Source: Lumbricus rubellus (taxonomy: Eukaryota; Annelida; Clitellata; Crassiclitellata; Lumbricidae). From it: 64,000 nucleotides of DNA. The stretch is from assembly GCA_945859605.1 (NCBI GenBank), contig OX243828.1:26096633-26160632 (forward strand), read 5' to 3'. A program made the translations under genes and the position numbers. This document shows, piece after piece, positions 21,293 through 32,900 of this stretch. Numbering within the stretch: position 1 is the first letter of the stretch; every line of letters starts with the position of its first letter. Under the pieces are notes generated by a model, which was not told the DNA's origin, did not search any database, and saw nothing but the letters and a program-made list of their open reading frames with translations.

Positions 21293-22095
21293 CACTGTGT
21301 CCGGGTAAAAAGTATAGCTAGCCTACCTAAAAAAGTGTTATAACTCGGTCAAAACTTTAAGGATTTGTCTGAAATTTTAAACACAGCAACAATGACCATA
21401 TTTACACGAGATCCTAAAACCGATGAGCAATATTCGTGAGTTTGTCAAATTTATGAGCGTTTGCATTGGAGCACCGAAAAATGGAACTTTCCAACATGGA
21501 AAACCTGAAAAGAAGTGAAATTCAGCTAAATATGGTGTTGAAATTGTCCACCTTGTTCACGGACACACGACCGTGGACTTAGACGCTAGGCTACTGTTTG
21601 ATGGTCCTGTTGATGATCACCTGGTTAAACAACAGCCAATCTTCAAACAGACGCGCCCTACGCCCTACGGTTATCGATGTCATGAATAGTTGAATACGCG
21701 TGAACGAAAATCGCGCTCCTTCAGTACATGTACTCCGGATCAAAGTTTGGACTACTGGACGGCCACAGCTGCGGGATATGAAGCAGAGTGTCTCCCGGGA
21801 TAGCTATTAATCTACTACGTCCACGATCGTGTGTCCGAGAACAAGGAACACATTTCGGGGCACCATTATAGCTGAATGTCACTTCCTTTCAGGTTTTCCA
21901 TGTTGGAAAGTTCAATTTCTCGGTGCTCCAATGCAAACGCTCATAAATTTGACAAACTCACGAATATTGCTAATTGGTTTTAGGATCTCGTGTAAATATG
22001 GTCATTGTTGCTGTGTTTAAAATTTCAGACAAATCCTAAAATTTTTGACCGAGTTATAACACTTTTTGTGAGGTTTACGTTTTAACCGGACAGTG
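21293..22095. mobile_element. TA-target MITE with ~270-bp terminal inverted repeats
   Basis: TA flanks at 21291-21292 and 22096-22097. Ends CACTGTGTCCGGGTAAAA and, inverted, CACTGTCCGGTTAAAACG. The arms pair over about 270 bp, with matching blocks GTGTTATAACTCGGTCAAAA, GGATTTGTCTGAAATTTTAA, TTTGCATTGGAGCACCGA and CCAACATGGAAAACCTGAAA. Inner parts also mirror (CTTGTTCACGGACACACGA / TCGTGTGTCCGAGAACAAG), so nearly the whole element folds back. No transposase. The terminal CACTGTGTCC resembles the CTGTGTCCC end of the mariner-like element at 63629. Confidence 0.85.
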
Positions 22096-22097
22096 TA

Positions 22098-23310
22098 TTT
22101 ATTATTACTATACCGGCCAGATCCGACTATCGTATATAGTTCGAATCGTCATCAGATAGGATGCATCTGCCTATCTATAATGAAGTCTGTAATCTTCTTT
22201 AGGCATGCCATGTCTTTACTGCATTCACTGCGAACGTCTCTTGACGAGTATACAGTTAAATTTCACACGAATGTTCAACGATTATGATGCGACAGCTACG
22301 AACGTTACAGCAATACCAGAACGACCATTCTAGACGTCTCACGTTAGATGAACTCCTAGTGTCTGCTGAACACTAGACATGAAGTCTAATGCAGAATGTA
22401 CCGTCTAAGCTTCATGATGATCTGACTGCTATCACAACTGCACCTCGACTGATATCGTCGACTGCTCCCTGATTCTGCTCTCTGATTCTCTCTATACTAA
22501 CTTACTAAGTCTTATCCTATAAGTCATTGTAAGCTACCTGGTAAAGGTGCTTCTCTATTGGTCCGTCCAATCCTGAATCCCAAGATTGACATCATAAGAA
22601 TTATACCAAAGGTGTGGTTTCAGTCCTGCCTTACCTACTTATGCTAACCTATGAACTAGGCCTACTTCTTGTAATGGTAGGTGGGACCTTCCCAGAAGGT
22701 TCTGGAATGCAACATGTGTGTTCCATCCATTATCTTCCTCGAGTGGTTTGATATCGGCTTGTCTTTGAAGACCGACGCTCTATAGAAGTCGATGGAGGTC
22801 TACGGTAATAATTCTTCATTAGGACATTGTCACTACAGTAATAATTCTTCATTGGTAATCTAGGTTCCATGACCTGCTGTTTCTATTACTGGTTTCTCTC
22901 TCATGGCTATCTGCCTGTCTGTCTGCCTCTCGGTCAGTACGTCACTGGCTGGTTGATGTAGATCTGGATTCAGCTGTGAGAATCTTAAGACTGATACTAG
23001 GCTTCTAGGAGCTGAACTCTCTGATTTTACAATAGCATTTTCTTGATCCGCCCTACTGCTACAGACTGTCATACTTAGCTTTCCTAGACTTGGTGTAGAG
23101 CTAGGGTAGTGGCCAGTCTGAGTCAGCACCAAGTTAACGATCAAAGCTAATGACGTAGCAATAATGTTTGTAGAACAAAGATAACATAATTTATACGGAA
23201 GGCCTGTTTGCCATTATTCTAACAACGTGACACTATACATAGCTAATGACGTAACGAAAGTGTTTCTAGAACAAGAAATCGGCATTTCCCACTAATCTAA
23301 CGTAACAATA
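22098..23310. other. No gene recognised
   Basis: Mixed sequence with short similar blocks (GTAATAATTCTTCATT at 22806 and 22840; AGCTAATGACGTA at 23145 and 23240) but no exon, RNA gene or clear element boundary. Confidence 0.35.
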
Positions 23311-23312
23311 TA

Positions 23313-23640
23313 CACAGTGATTCAAAAAAGTAAGACAAACTGTTTTTTCATATATCTCTAATGCCTGATAACATATCACGCTAAAATTTTCCATATATTT
23401 AGAGAATCGGACCAAGAATATGATTCCAAAATTTCATGAGATAAAGTTAAACGGATAAAAAGATATGAATCTTTAAACTTCATATGCCAAAATTTCAGTT
23501 TACAAGCAATTTTCTGTTAGATTCAATCAAATGTAAGTCAAACTGTTTTTCATTATCTTTATGGCCTGATAATTAATCATTATAAAACTTTCCAGCCTCA
23601 GAGAGTGGGGTGGTCATAGAAAAATGGTAATGAATACAAG
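23313..23640. repeat. Degenerate direct repeat, likely transposon remnant
   Basis: AAACTGTTTTTTCATATATC..ATGCCTGATAACA..AAATTTTCCA (23337-23400) is repeated as AAACTGTTTTTCATTATC..ATGGCCTGATAATTA..AAACTTTCCA (23541-23600). The left edge TACACAGTGATTCAAAAAAG looks like a TA-target element terminus, but no matching right end was found. Confidence 0.5.
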
Positions 23641-23909
23641 TCTAGGTATCCACCAACTCCCCATACCCAAATGAAAACTCAATGGATTCGAGCAAATTGT
23701 GTGGGTCATATTTTTCAGAATCAAGTGGTTCAAACCACCCCAAACCTGGCAAACCACCCTGTGGTGACGCCACTGACTAGTATCCTACGATTGGCATTGA
23801 TTTTCGGAACTAATGTACATGAACAGTACACATTTCCACAACCTCAGCTGCATTATGGAGCTCAACCTAATGTTTTCTAAATTATTATTATCGGAACACA
23901 TTCCTAGGA

Positions 23910-26900
23910 TCAGGAGCAGCTCAGTTTAATATCTCTTAATTTCCTAATCAGTTGTTCAGTGTTGTCATCTGCTGTGAACGACGACGGCAGACCAGGTTTT
24001 TGAGGAGAATCCAATGACCAGCAGAAAAGTTCGTCGTAACCGTTCTGTAGTCCAGTAAAAACCGACTGACCAGTTCTACATCACAGACAAAAACAAACGG
24101 TCATGTTTTGGACTACATTCCAATCTCATCAGCTATCTTCACTAGAAGCAACCGTGTCTTCACGAGTAAATATGCTAGAACAAGCATGCGTAAATTTCCA
24201 CGCAGTACCATAGTCCCCTAGCTTGAAATAAACTATCCAGCGATATCCAAAATGCTCCCAGTCTATCACGCCTCATATGACTTATCTGTGCCCACACACT
24301 AACTAAACATATTATGATACCCGGTCCAGCTCCTCACAGTACACTTAGCTAACTAACTCATACCAGCACCCAGCCACTTACTCGTTCAATGGGCAATATC
24401 TAGCGAGACCCCTTCCTTCACGTGTGCCCGTTGTTCCCATAAAAACTGCCTTATGAATTCTAGCGCTTAATCATATACCAGGTATGTATTTTTCATGTAA
24501 CCTGTACCCAGGATTTAAAGTGGGTGAGAATGCGTGGGAACGGCATTCCCACTGCTCTCCAAATTCTTTGATTGTGTTCCCGCTGCTGGCCTGCATGGAA
24601 CGCTGAAAACACGTGCATTTCCAGTAAGACTCTTTTTTGGCATGTTCACTGTTCCCACTGCTCACACTTTAACCAGATTATTAATCAATAAACGAAGATC
24701 ATCAGGGCAGTAAGCAAATAAAAAATTGTGAATGTTTGACGTACCGTAACGTAATTTCCGCTATGTCTACATCGAGTCTGAACTCCTCGTGCATCAGCTG
24801 GGCAGCTTGGTAGAAGTTGTGCTCCTGAGACGTCACAGGTTGAAGCAAATTTCCTATAAAAAAAGATTCTCCTAATAAAACATTTCAAAACAAAGTTACT
24901 GCATAAATTAATGGACATTGGGGTGGTTCATAACAGACACATGGAGAAAATTGCTCACTGTGATCAACTCCCTTTCTTTGTCTTGTCTGTCCTTGGCATA
25001 AGCCTGCCCCATCTCTGGCATACTTAGAACTATAGATGATAAAGCACTAACATCTAGAATAGGTGCATTTGACACTGGTCCTATTATACTAGATCAGAGC
25101 GTTGATCTTATATGGTTGCCTGTCCTATGCGGATTAATATTACATTATGTTGCAAGTTGGTGTTTTGGCCACATGCTGTACTGAAATGACAAAATGAGGA
25201 CAGAGGGAGAGGTCACCAAAGCCAGGTCTGCGTTGAGGTGACCAACTCTATCCTCCTGGTTGATGCCTATACTGGAAAACTGCCTTGATATATCCATGCA
25301 ATACCATCACCGCAACCAAAATGGACAGTACCACAAAAATGACCAGTACCACTAAAATGACCACCACAAAATCACCACTACCACCAAAATCACCACTACC
25401 ACCAAAATCACCACTGCGACCAAAATCACCAATTATTCCACAAAAATCACCAATACCACCAAAACCACCAAATTCTACTGCTGGTACTTTTTCGGTTGAC
25501 ACTAGTACCACACGAATGGGCAGATAACATAAAAGTAGGTAATGTGAAGAGGATCAGAACCTGACAAGTCCCCAGTCGCACTGTTGAACGTAAGGTAATG
25601 GCAGCTGTCATTGATTGTGCTCTGCAAACAGAACAACACATCTTGAAATTAATTCCAGGATAAATCAAGATCGTATTTTGACCCAAATGAATGAATGAAT
25701 GAAAGTATATGCATCTAAAAACTACAAAGGTCATATTGCCTTTGCACCCCGCCATGGTCTGTACACCAGAGATCCAATATCCACGCTCGTGCAGCGTGTT
25801 CAAAACCGTGCATTAAGTGGATTTGTACACAAGTGCATAAATGTAACTGGCACTGTACCGGTAGATACATACAGTCAAACTAAATTACAAATCAACACTG
25901 CAATTAGGTATTGGAAATAAACCATGTACCGGTACAAAGAGATTAAGAGTTCAGGAAATCTAGAATTCTGACTTACCGACTCAACATCGTTTTTTGAGTT
26001 GCAGACCGTTCCACGAATCAATCCCTCAACTTCGGAAATGCAAAGCAGAACATGCTTCCACTACAACAGAAATTCATCCCGTAAGCAAAGCAGGATATTA
26101 TGTATAAATACTTTCAGCCATGAGAGTGAATTGCCAACAGTCAGAAATCATGAATCAAGTCTGGGAAATCATGATTCATGTCTAGTCCTCTCAACAGCCA
26201 AACTATCACAGCTAACACACCTTAAACTACAAGTAATAGGTCCCACTTACCAATTAAAAGTAATAGGTCTCAGTACAAATTAAAAGTGATAGGCCGCAAT
26301 AGCAATTACATGTAATAGATCCCAGTACCAATTACAATTAACAGTGTCCCAGTACCAATTATGAGTAAGAAATCTCAGTACCAATCAAATTTTCAGTGCA
26401 TACAACCATCACCTATTCAATTTATCTCATTTTCTCCAGAAATTTCTATACTTCTTTTAAACGCAGATAAAATATGTCCTGTCATGCGCATGTGCCTTGC
26501 ACCGATACTGCAGGTATTTTGGTGGCTGCTATAAATGTCTGGAATTTTGCTGCACGGTTTAATGCATGAAGTCAGTTTTTCATAATTGTTCAGAGCTACA
26601 TTAAAACTCGTCCTTTAAAGCCTGTTCAATGTTTATTATTCGTAGCTTGCCTAGTCTCCTGATTTATTTATCACATTTTTATATTGATGATTCAACAAAC
26701 AACTTTGATAAGATCTCATTTTAAGATCTACTAACAATTACAATCTATCTGTCTATTAACTATCTATCGTTACCCCTGCAAAAATCTATTTCGCTGTTAC
26801 AGGTGGCCCACTAGCAGAGCCCAGGTTCCTTAGGATCAAAGTCCGCTTGATCCCACGTTGTCAGTCGGTTATTTATTTCGATGTCACTACTTTTGTTTGA

Positions 26901-29900
26901 TTCAATGAAATTCATGGTTTTGGCTTAGAAGGTTATGGTCAATTGGCATCTAGTGCATTCTAATGAGACTGAAATATTAGCCATCAGACGTAGATAAAAC
27001 AAAAGCAAATGCCATAGTTAAACTTACTACTGCCTTCAAAACATAAACATCCGATAAGGATCCGCTTTCCATCAGCAGGACGCAAACCGAATCCGATGTT
27101 CCCTGAACGAACATTTCCAGCTCTACCAGCTGTTCGGAGGCTGGTCGGATATCACTATCCTCTTCATTAACCAAGTGCACACCACCCTTCGACCCACCAC
27201 CCGTCACAGCCACTTCGGAAGCAACACAGTCTGTTAAAACGTCGGTTTTTCGATGTTGTTCGTGATTTACTTCATTCGCTGTCGTTTCATTGCGGGTTAA
27301 ATGCGTGGTCGATAAATGACTATCGTTGTTCAAAATGGATTCAGCTGAATTGGGTTTTGTCATGCAGAACAACGATGAATCAGTTGATAGAAAAGATGAA
27401 GATCGCTGCATGTTGCCGAGCGATAGAAATTCGTCGTGTGTAACGTAGACCTTGAAAAGACGCACGCCTTGAAGTCCAAGATCTGAAACAAAGAAATTCG
27501 GTTTGAACAACTCAATCAGTGAATACTGTTTGCTAAACTGTTGTGCGTCGAAAACCTTTGGTTTCCCATACCTAGCACATGGCCACCACGATTAGATAGA
27601 ATGAAAATGGTTTTATGTAAAAAAGAGGACGAAGAGCGATTCCATTACTGAACTCCAAAAAGCAGTAATTGCCCAGTAGCACAATGGATAACATGCTGGC
27701 GTAGAGTGCGAGAGGTAGCGAGTTCGAGCCCCCCATTGGGTGGATATGCTTTGTAGGCTGCTATTAGTGCCGTGTAATTGCAAAGCAGTTTAAGTAGTTA
27801 AGTTTAATTAAGATTACTGCATAACCTGTAAATATAAAGTGCAGTGCATCTGGCAGGTGTTTAATTAAAGAAAAGATTATTATTTATTATTATTATTATT
27901 AAATTTTAAAGCCTCTGCCTACTTGTCTTAGAGTAAAACGCCAAGAGGCCAGTACCAAATCAGGGTTGAGTACTTGTATTTATAGCTGAGCAAGCTAGAG
28001 GTTCAAGTGGAACATTTTGGCACAAGATTTCTGCTCCACCTGCATCCCCCCATAGTGAACTCAGCTGTAATGAGTACACTGACTGTACACTCACTGTCCA
28101 TGGGAAGATGAGACAGTGAGGGAGAGGACTGGCCATACCCAAGTAATCGTATTCTACATCGTCTCTTCAGTTATGCCTTTAACACTCAAACAAAATAAAT
28201 GTTCTTTGGAAAAGAATTTTACCTGTTTGCAGCAGCTGACAGGGAAGCTGCAAAATAAAATACAGATCATAAACAAATCTGCCTTGAGACATCGACAAAG
28301 TCTCTTGAGACCAAACAACTCTCAATCATTTTGCAGCACTATCAGTCAATCCAACTTAAGATTCACACCTGCTGTAGCTATTAGCAGTAATTAACTACAA
28401 ATTTAATTATAAGTGCTTTATATTTTACAATTTCTAAATGATTTTGATTAATTCAAACTGACAATAATATGCCGTAGGATAATATGACAAAAAGTAGTAA
28501 CAGATGATTGTATAACAAGTTTAGCAGGAGTCAAATTTAACCTCTATCGCGGCCTGCAAGGCACCCTTCGGATATCCTAAAGAGATGCAACATAAATGCA
28601 TTGAATGAATGAATGAATGAATGAATGATTGAATGAATGAAGTAATCAGCGGAAAATTTCTCAGAACGTACGTTGTGTTGCTTGGGCCGTACAACAGCAA
28701 ACTTAGACGTCAAGTCCGGAGTCAACTGCGAATAACAAACTCTGAAATATCAAAGACACTCATGACTGACCAAATTTTAACAAAATAAAGACCTAGTCTT
28801 TTCAAGCTATGAAATACTGAAACATGGCTACATCACTGATCAATGACAGAAGCCAAAGTACTTCACACCTAACATGTTAAAGTCAGCCAAGAGCACCAGA
28901 AATGAATCTGAGGCCTATCGCAAAAATTACAAATCATGTAAATCCATCTTTTTTTACGTCATTTGTGTTTATTGACAAACTCTCTCACAAAACACAGTGT
29001 GTAATATTGAGACAAGACAATACAAATTTCATGATCTTATTGAACACATATCTTGGCAGCATGTTAGGCAGCCATTTACAATGGCTGCAGGGAAGTGGAA
29101 TGCCATCAGGGCAATTGGTTGAACCAAGTCTTTCAAGATACATTTGTTCTTCAAGCAACAGTGGCACCAATTAACTATCTGCCTCCCATTGTGTGACTGC
29201 ATTGCAAGTGGAGTGATAAAGAATATATACTTACTTAGTCTGATAGCCAATGCAGGTAGCGCTTTAGAAAGGTCATTAAAAGCGACAAAAATTAGTACTG
29301 CAAAATGCATAACATGCAGTGAACCAGTGAAGACAAGTTGTTTTATGACGTCTATTTTATTTTACAGGTTCCCTACCAGAAGGATTGAGGCATACCAAGC
29401 AATATATCAACCACTTTTCAGGTAATTATGCTCTTTCATAAAAACGACCATATGCACGACCACAGCTACCAACATCACCTACTGATTGTCGTAGAGGAGA
29501 CATCCGGACTTGGCCCCAGGTACCATATGACACACATCCTCGAGTAGATGTGCGCTCTGTATAAAGACTTCATGCTTGATATCCTAAGCAACAACATAAA
29601 ACAGGAATAATAGAGAGCTTAATACCATCATCAGAAGACTTCTTCATTTACAACATCTCTCTGTTCTGTGAGACTCACATTTGAACGTTTTAACAGGTGC
29701 AATGGAAATGCCCAGCAACACAAAATAAAATATTGATGCTGTTTGCTTTTGAATTTCACTGTTTCATTTATTATTTGGTAACACGATAAACCACTGTATC
29801 CCCTTCTTCCGCATTCTGGTGAAATAAAATAGCAGGAGAATAACTTAAGACATTATTTAGCTGCAGAACATTTTAACATCCTAGATAAGCACAAAATGAA

Positions 29901-32900
29901 TTCCAAGTGGTCACAGAGTACTGTGAATCACAGAATTATTCTATAATTTATACCGTATTTAAAGTCATCAAACATATATATTATAATGAATCTTCAAGAC
30001 AGACTCCTCAAAGCACTTCTTATCCCAACAATACAAATCAAATGCTACACGATCGAATAGAATGGCTTCGAAATGCTTAAAGCAAAGAAATAACAGGTGC
30101 AACTGCTACAAGTTGCTAGGCAACGTATTCCAGAAAGACGGACCAACTACAGCAAATCTTCTATAGTGCACCACAGAAAGAAGTTAAGGCCAGAAAGACA
30201 ACCAGGTCACCGTGCAAAGGAACTGTGACCAGAAATGGGCAAACTGGAAATATATAAGCCATCTAGGATGAGGAAGACCAAGACAAAGACTGTTGGACTG
30301 GATGATGAAAGACGGTTATCAGAAGCTGAAAAAGAATGCACAGAACAGGGAAGAATGGAGACGTCAAACATTTGAACCTGCCTAAGGTCAGAGAACAGAA
30401 AGAAGAAGAGGATGAGATAATGCACAACCTGCAGAGATATTATAATACATCAAAGTACCTTCAATCTGAGTGAAATTCCTCATGTACCATGCTACCCTCT
30501 GGTAGAAAAACAGTTCTAATAAAATCAACAAATGAGAAAATTTCTTACTTTGGAAACCTTGAGAATGGGTAAACTCTGGAAGTACGAAGAAACTGAATCT
30601 CCATATCGCTTGCTAAATGCCGTGAAGCAGTCAAACGAAATCTGTAATTCTCCTAAGAAATCTTTTCCAGTCTCGATACACACCTAAATTTTTGATGAAA
30701 CAGATGAAAATTCTTCTGAACTGTATCCAATATCTATGACACAACCAAATTAATACAACTGTGCTTCATCTATATCAGAGGTGCACAACCCGCGGCCCGC
30801 GGGCCGCATGCGGCCCCCGGACTGGTCATGTGCGGCCCTCGGTCTAATTTTAAACGACAAAGGAAAGTGGCCCGCGGTCAGAAAATTATCTTAAGAATTC
30901 ACTGTATACAGATTCACACCATGTCAACACAAAGAATCACAGCTTCAATCCTATCTGTTTCTAATTAAGACCGTTGGTATTTATAACCAGCGGCTGTATA
31001 GCCCAAGGTTGTTCCCTCACAATTATTCTTGGGCTCTGAGTGTTACCTATCTGCCTCCAGTCAAATGATAGCCTAATAGATCGCTAGTACCGGCCTGCTA
31101 CCCCACAACCTGCTGACCTGCATGAAGTCTCCCTCTGTGCAGCTTAGAGTATGCACGCGACAGAATGATGCTAATGAATATTGGAATTTCCCTTTCACAG
31201 TTTATCCCGGCATTCTTTCTTTGTTGTCAGAAACTGCTTGGTGCAACAGTCTTGAATGTAATCAATTGACGTATTCACTTATTTTTCTACAAAGTTAATT
31301 AACCTATTTATAATGAACAAAGCTACTAGTAAAAAGCGCAAAAATTGAAGAAGAAAATCGCAAGTTTCAAGAGGAATGGACATTTGAATACTTTTTGGAC
31401 AATGTTAACACCAAGTTGGTTTGCTTATTCTGCCGTGAGTCTATAAGTGTGCGAAAGGAATTCAACTGTAGGCGGCATTACGAATCTAAGCATGCCACGT
31501 ACCGGTACTGCTTTTGAAGAGCTTAAGGGAGAGTTGAGAAAGAAGAAGATTGAACATTTAAGAAGCACCCTGCTGCAAGAACAAAGCTTTTTCACAAAGA
31601 AGTCGCATGAAGTGCAATCTTTCACACGTGCCACCTGCAAAGTTGCACAGATCATTGCGAAATCATCACGACCTTTCACAGACGGCGATTTTGTCAGAGA
31701 ATGTCATCTCATTAGCTGTGTAGCATGAATGTGAACTATGAAAGAGTAATTGAAGTTGAGTTTAAATTCTGCTTGAGTCTTCAATGTTGTTTTCATTTAC
31801 CCAAGTTGCTGTTTGACTTTTGGGGGGTAGGTCTATACTTAAATGCACTTTCTTAAGTTTCCAGACACATTACACACATACTCAAATTCAGTGCATATAT
31901 GTGCAGCCCTCGACTTCTTTTCTAAAATGCAATCTGGCCCTTGGCCCAAAAAGGTTGTGCACCTCTGATCTATATGCCAACTACATGAATACTAAGTGAA
32001 AAAAACACGAACTGCTCAAGCAGATGAAAATAAATGCCTAGTCTCATGAAAATAAAAATCTAGACTTGAGGGTCTACTTTGCTTCAGAAACTCCCGCAAT
32101 AATACATTTAACAATTTGGGAGGGGGAAGCACCTATGGCCTTCTAGAACATTCTTTCAAACATAACTATGTTGTCACAATCTTCCACTGAAGATGCATAC
32201 TCATTAAATAGACAGCTCAAGAAATATTTTCCAATGTTGCTGAATTGCATCTCTTTAGAACAGTTAGTCTTCTTTCTGGCGCAATTAATATTTCAGAGAC
32301 TCTACATAAAATAGCCATAAACATACATGCATACATAAATACATGCACAGAGCATTGTTATTAAATGCAACTACAATTAGACAAATATTTACATCCATTA
32401 GAATTTACGTACAATTGTATATATGTACAGATATAGGTACATGTACAAGAGACACAAGCTGGTACACACCGGTACATATCAAGGTACAGGCGAAAGTGCA
32501 TAACACAACATGCATACAAAACAAATTTCTAACAAGTGACTGCCCTTAGCAATAAAAAACAATGCTACACATGATTTATACAGCTCCCTTTCCACATGCC
32601 CGATCTTGCCTTTTCCAGAATGTGAAAACCGCCACGATAGAATCGGAACATATCCACCAATCGGTTCAGAAGGTCGAGTAGATGGCTACTTGAACAATAG
32701 ACTTTTCCAGACAATCCCTGAAACACAATAAAGTGGTCACTGTTTAAACTAGAAGTCCTTGGCAAATACATTACATATATACCAAAAAGACATTGCAAAG
32801 TAATGTAAAATAAATATCCTAAATTTCTCAGCACCGCATGACGAATTCACAAGGCCCCGGAAAAAGTACCAGGCCACATTTTTCTACAACTTCGACAGCC

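Noticed and set aside
27666..27740. True tRNA gene suggested by GAGTTCGAGCCCC
   Set aside because: Shared body and ATT tail with 16137-16425 show it is a SINE.
30776..30850. GC-rich GCGGCCCGCGGGCCGC patch as a CpG promoter
   Set aside because: It is the subterminal palindrome of the hAT element, and no gene start follows.
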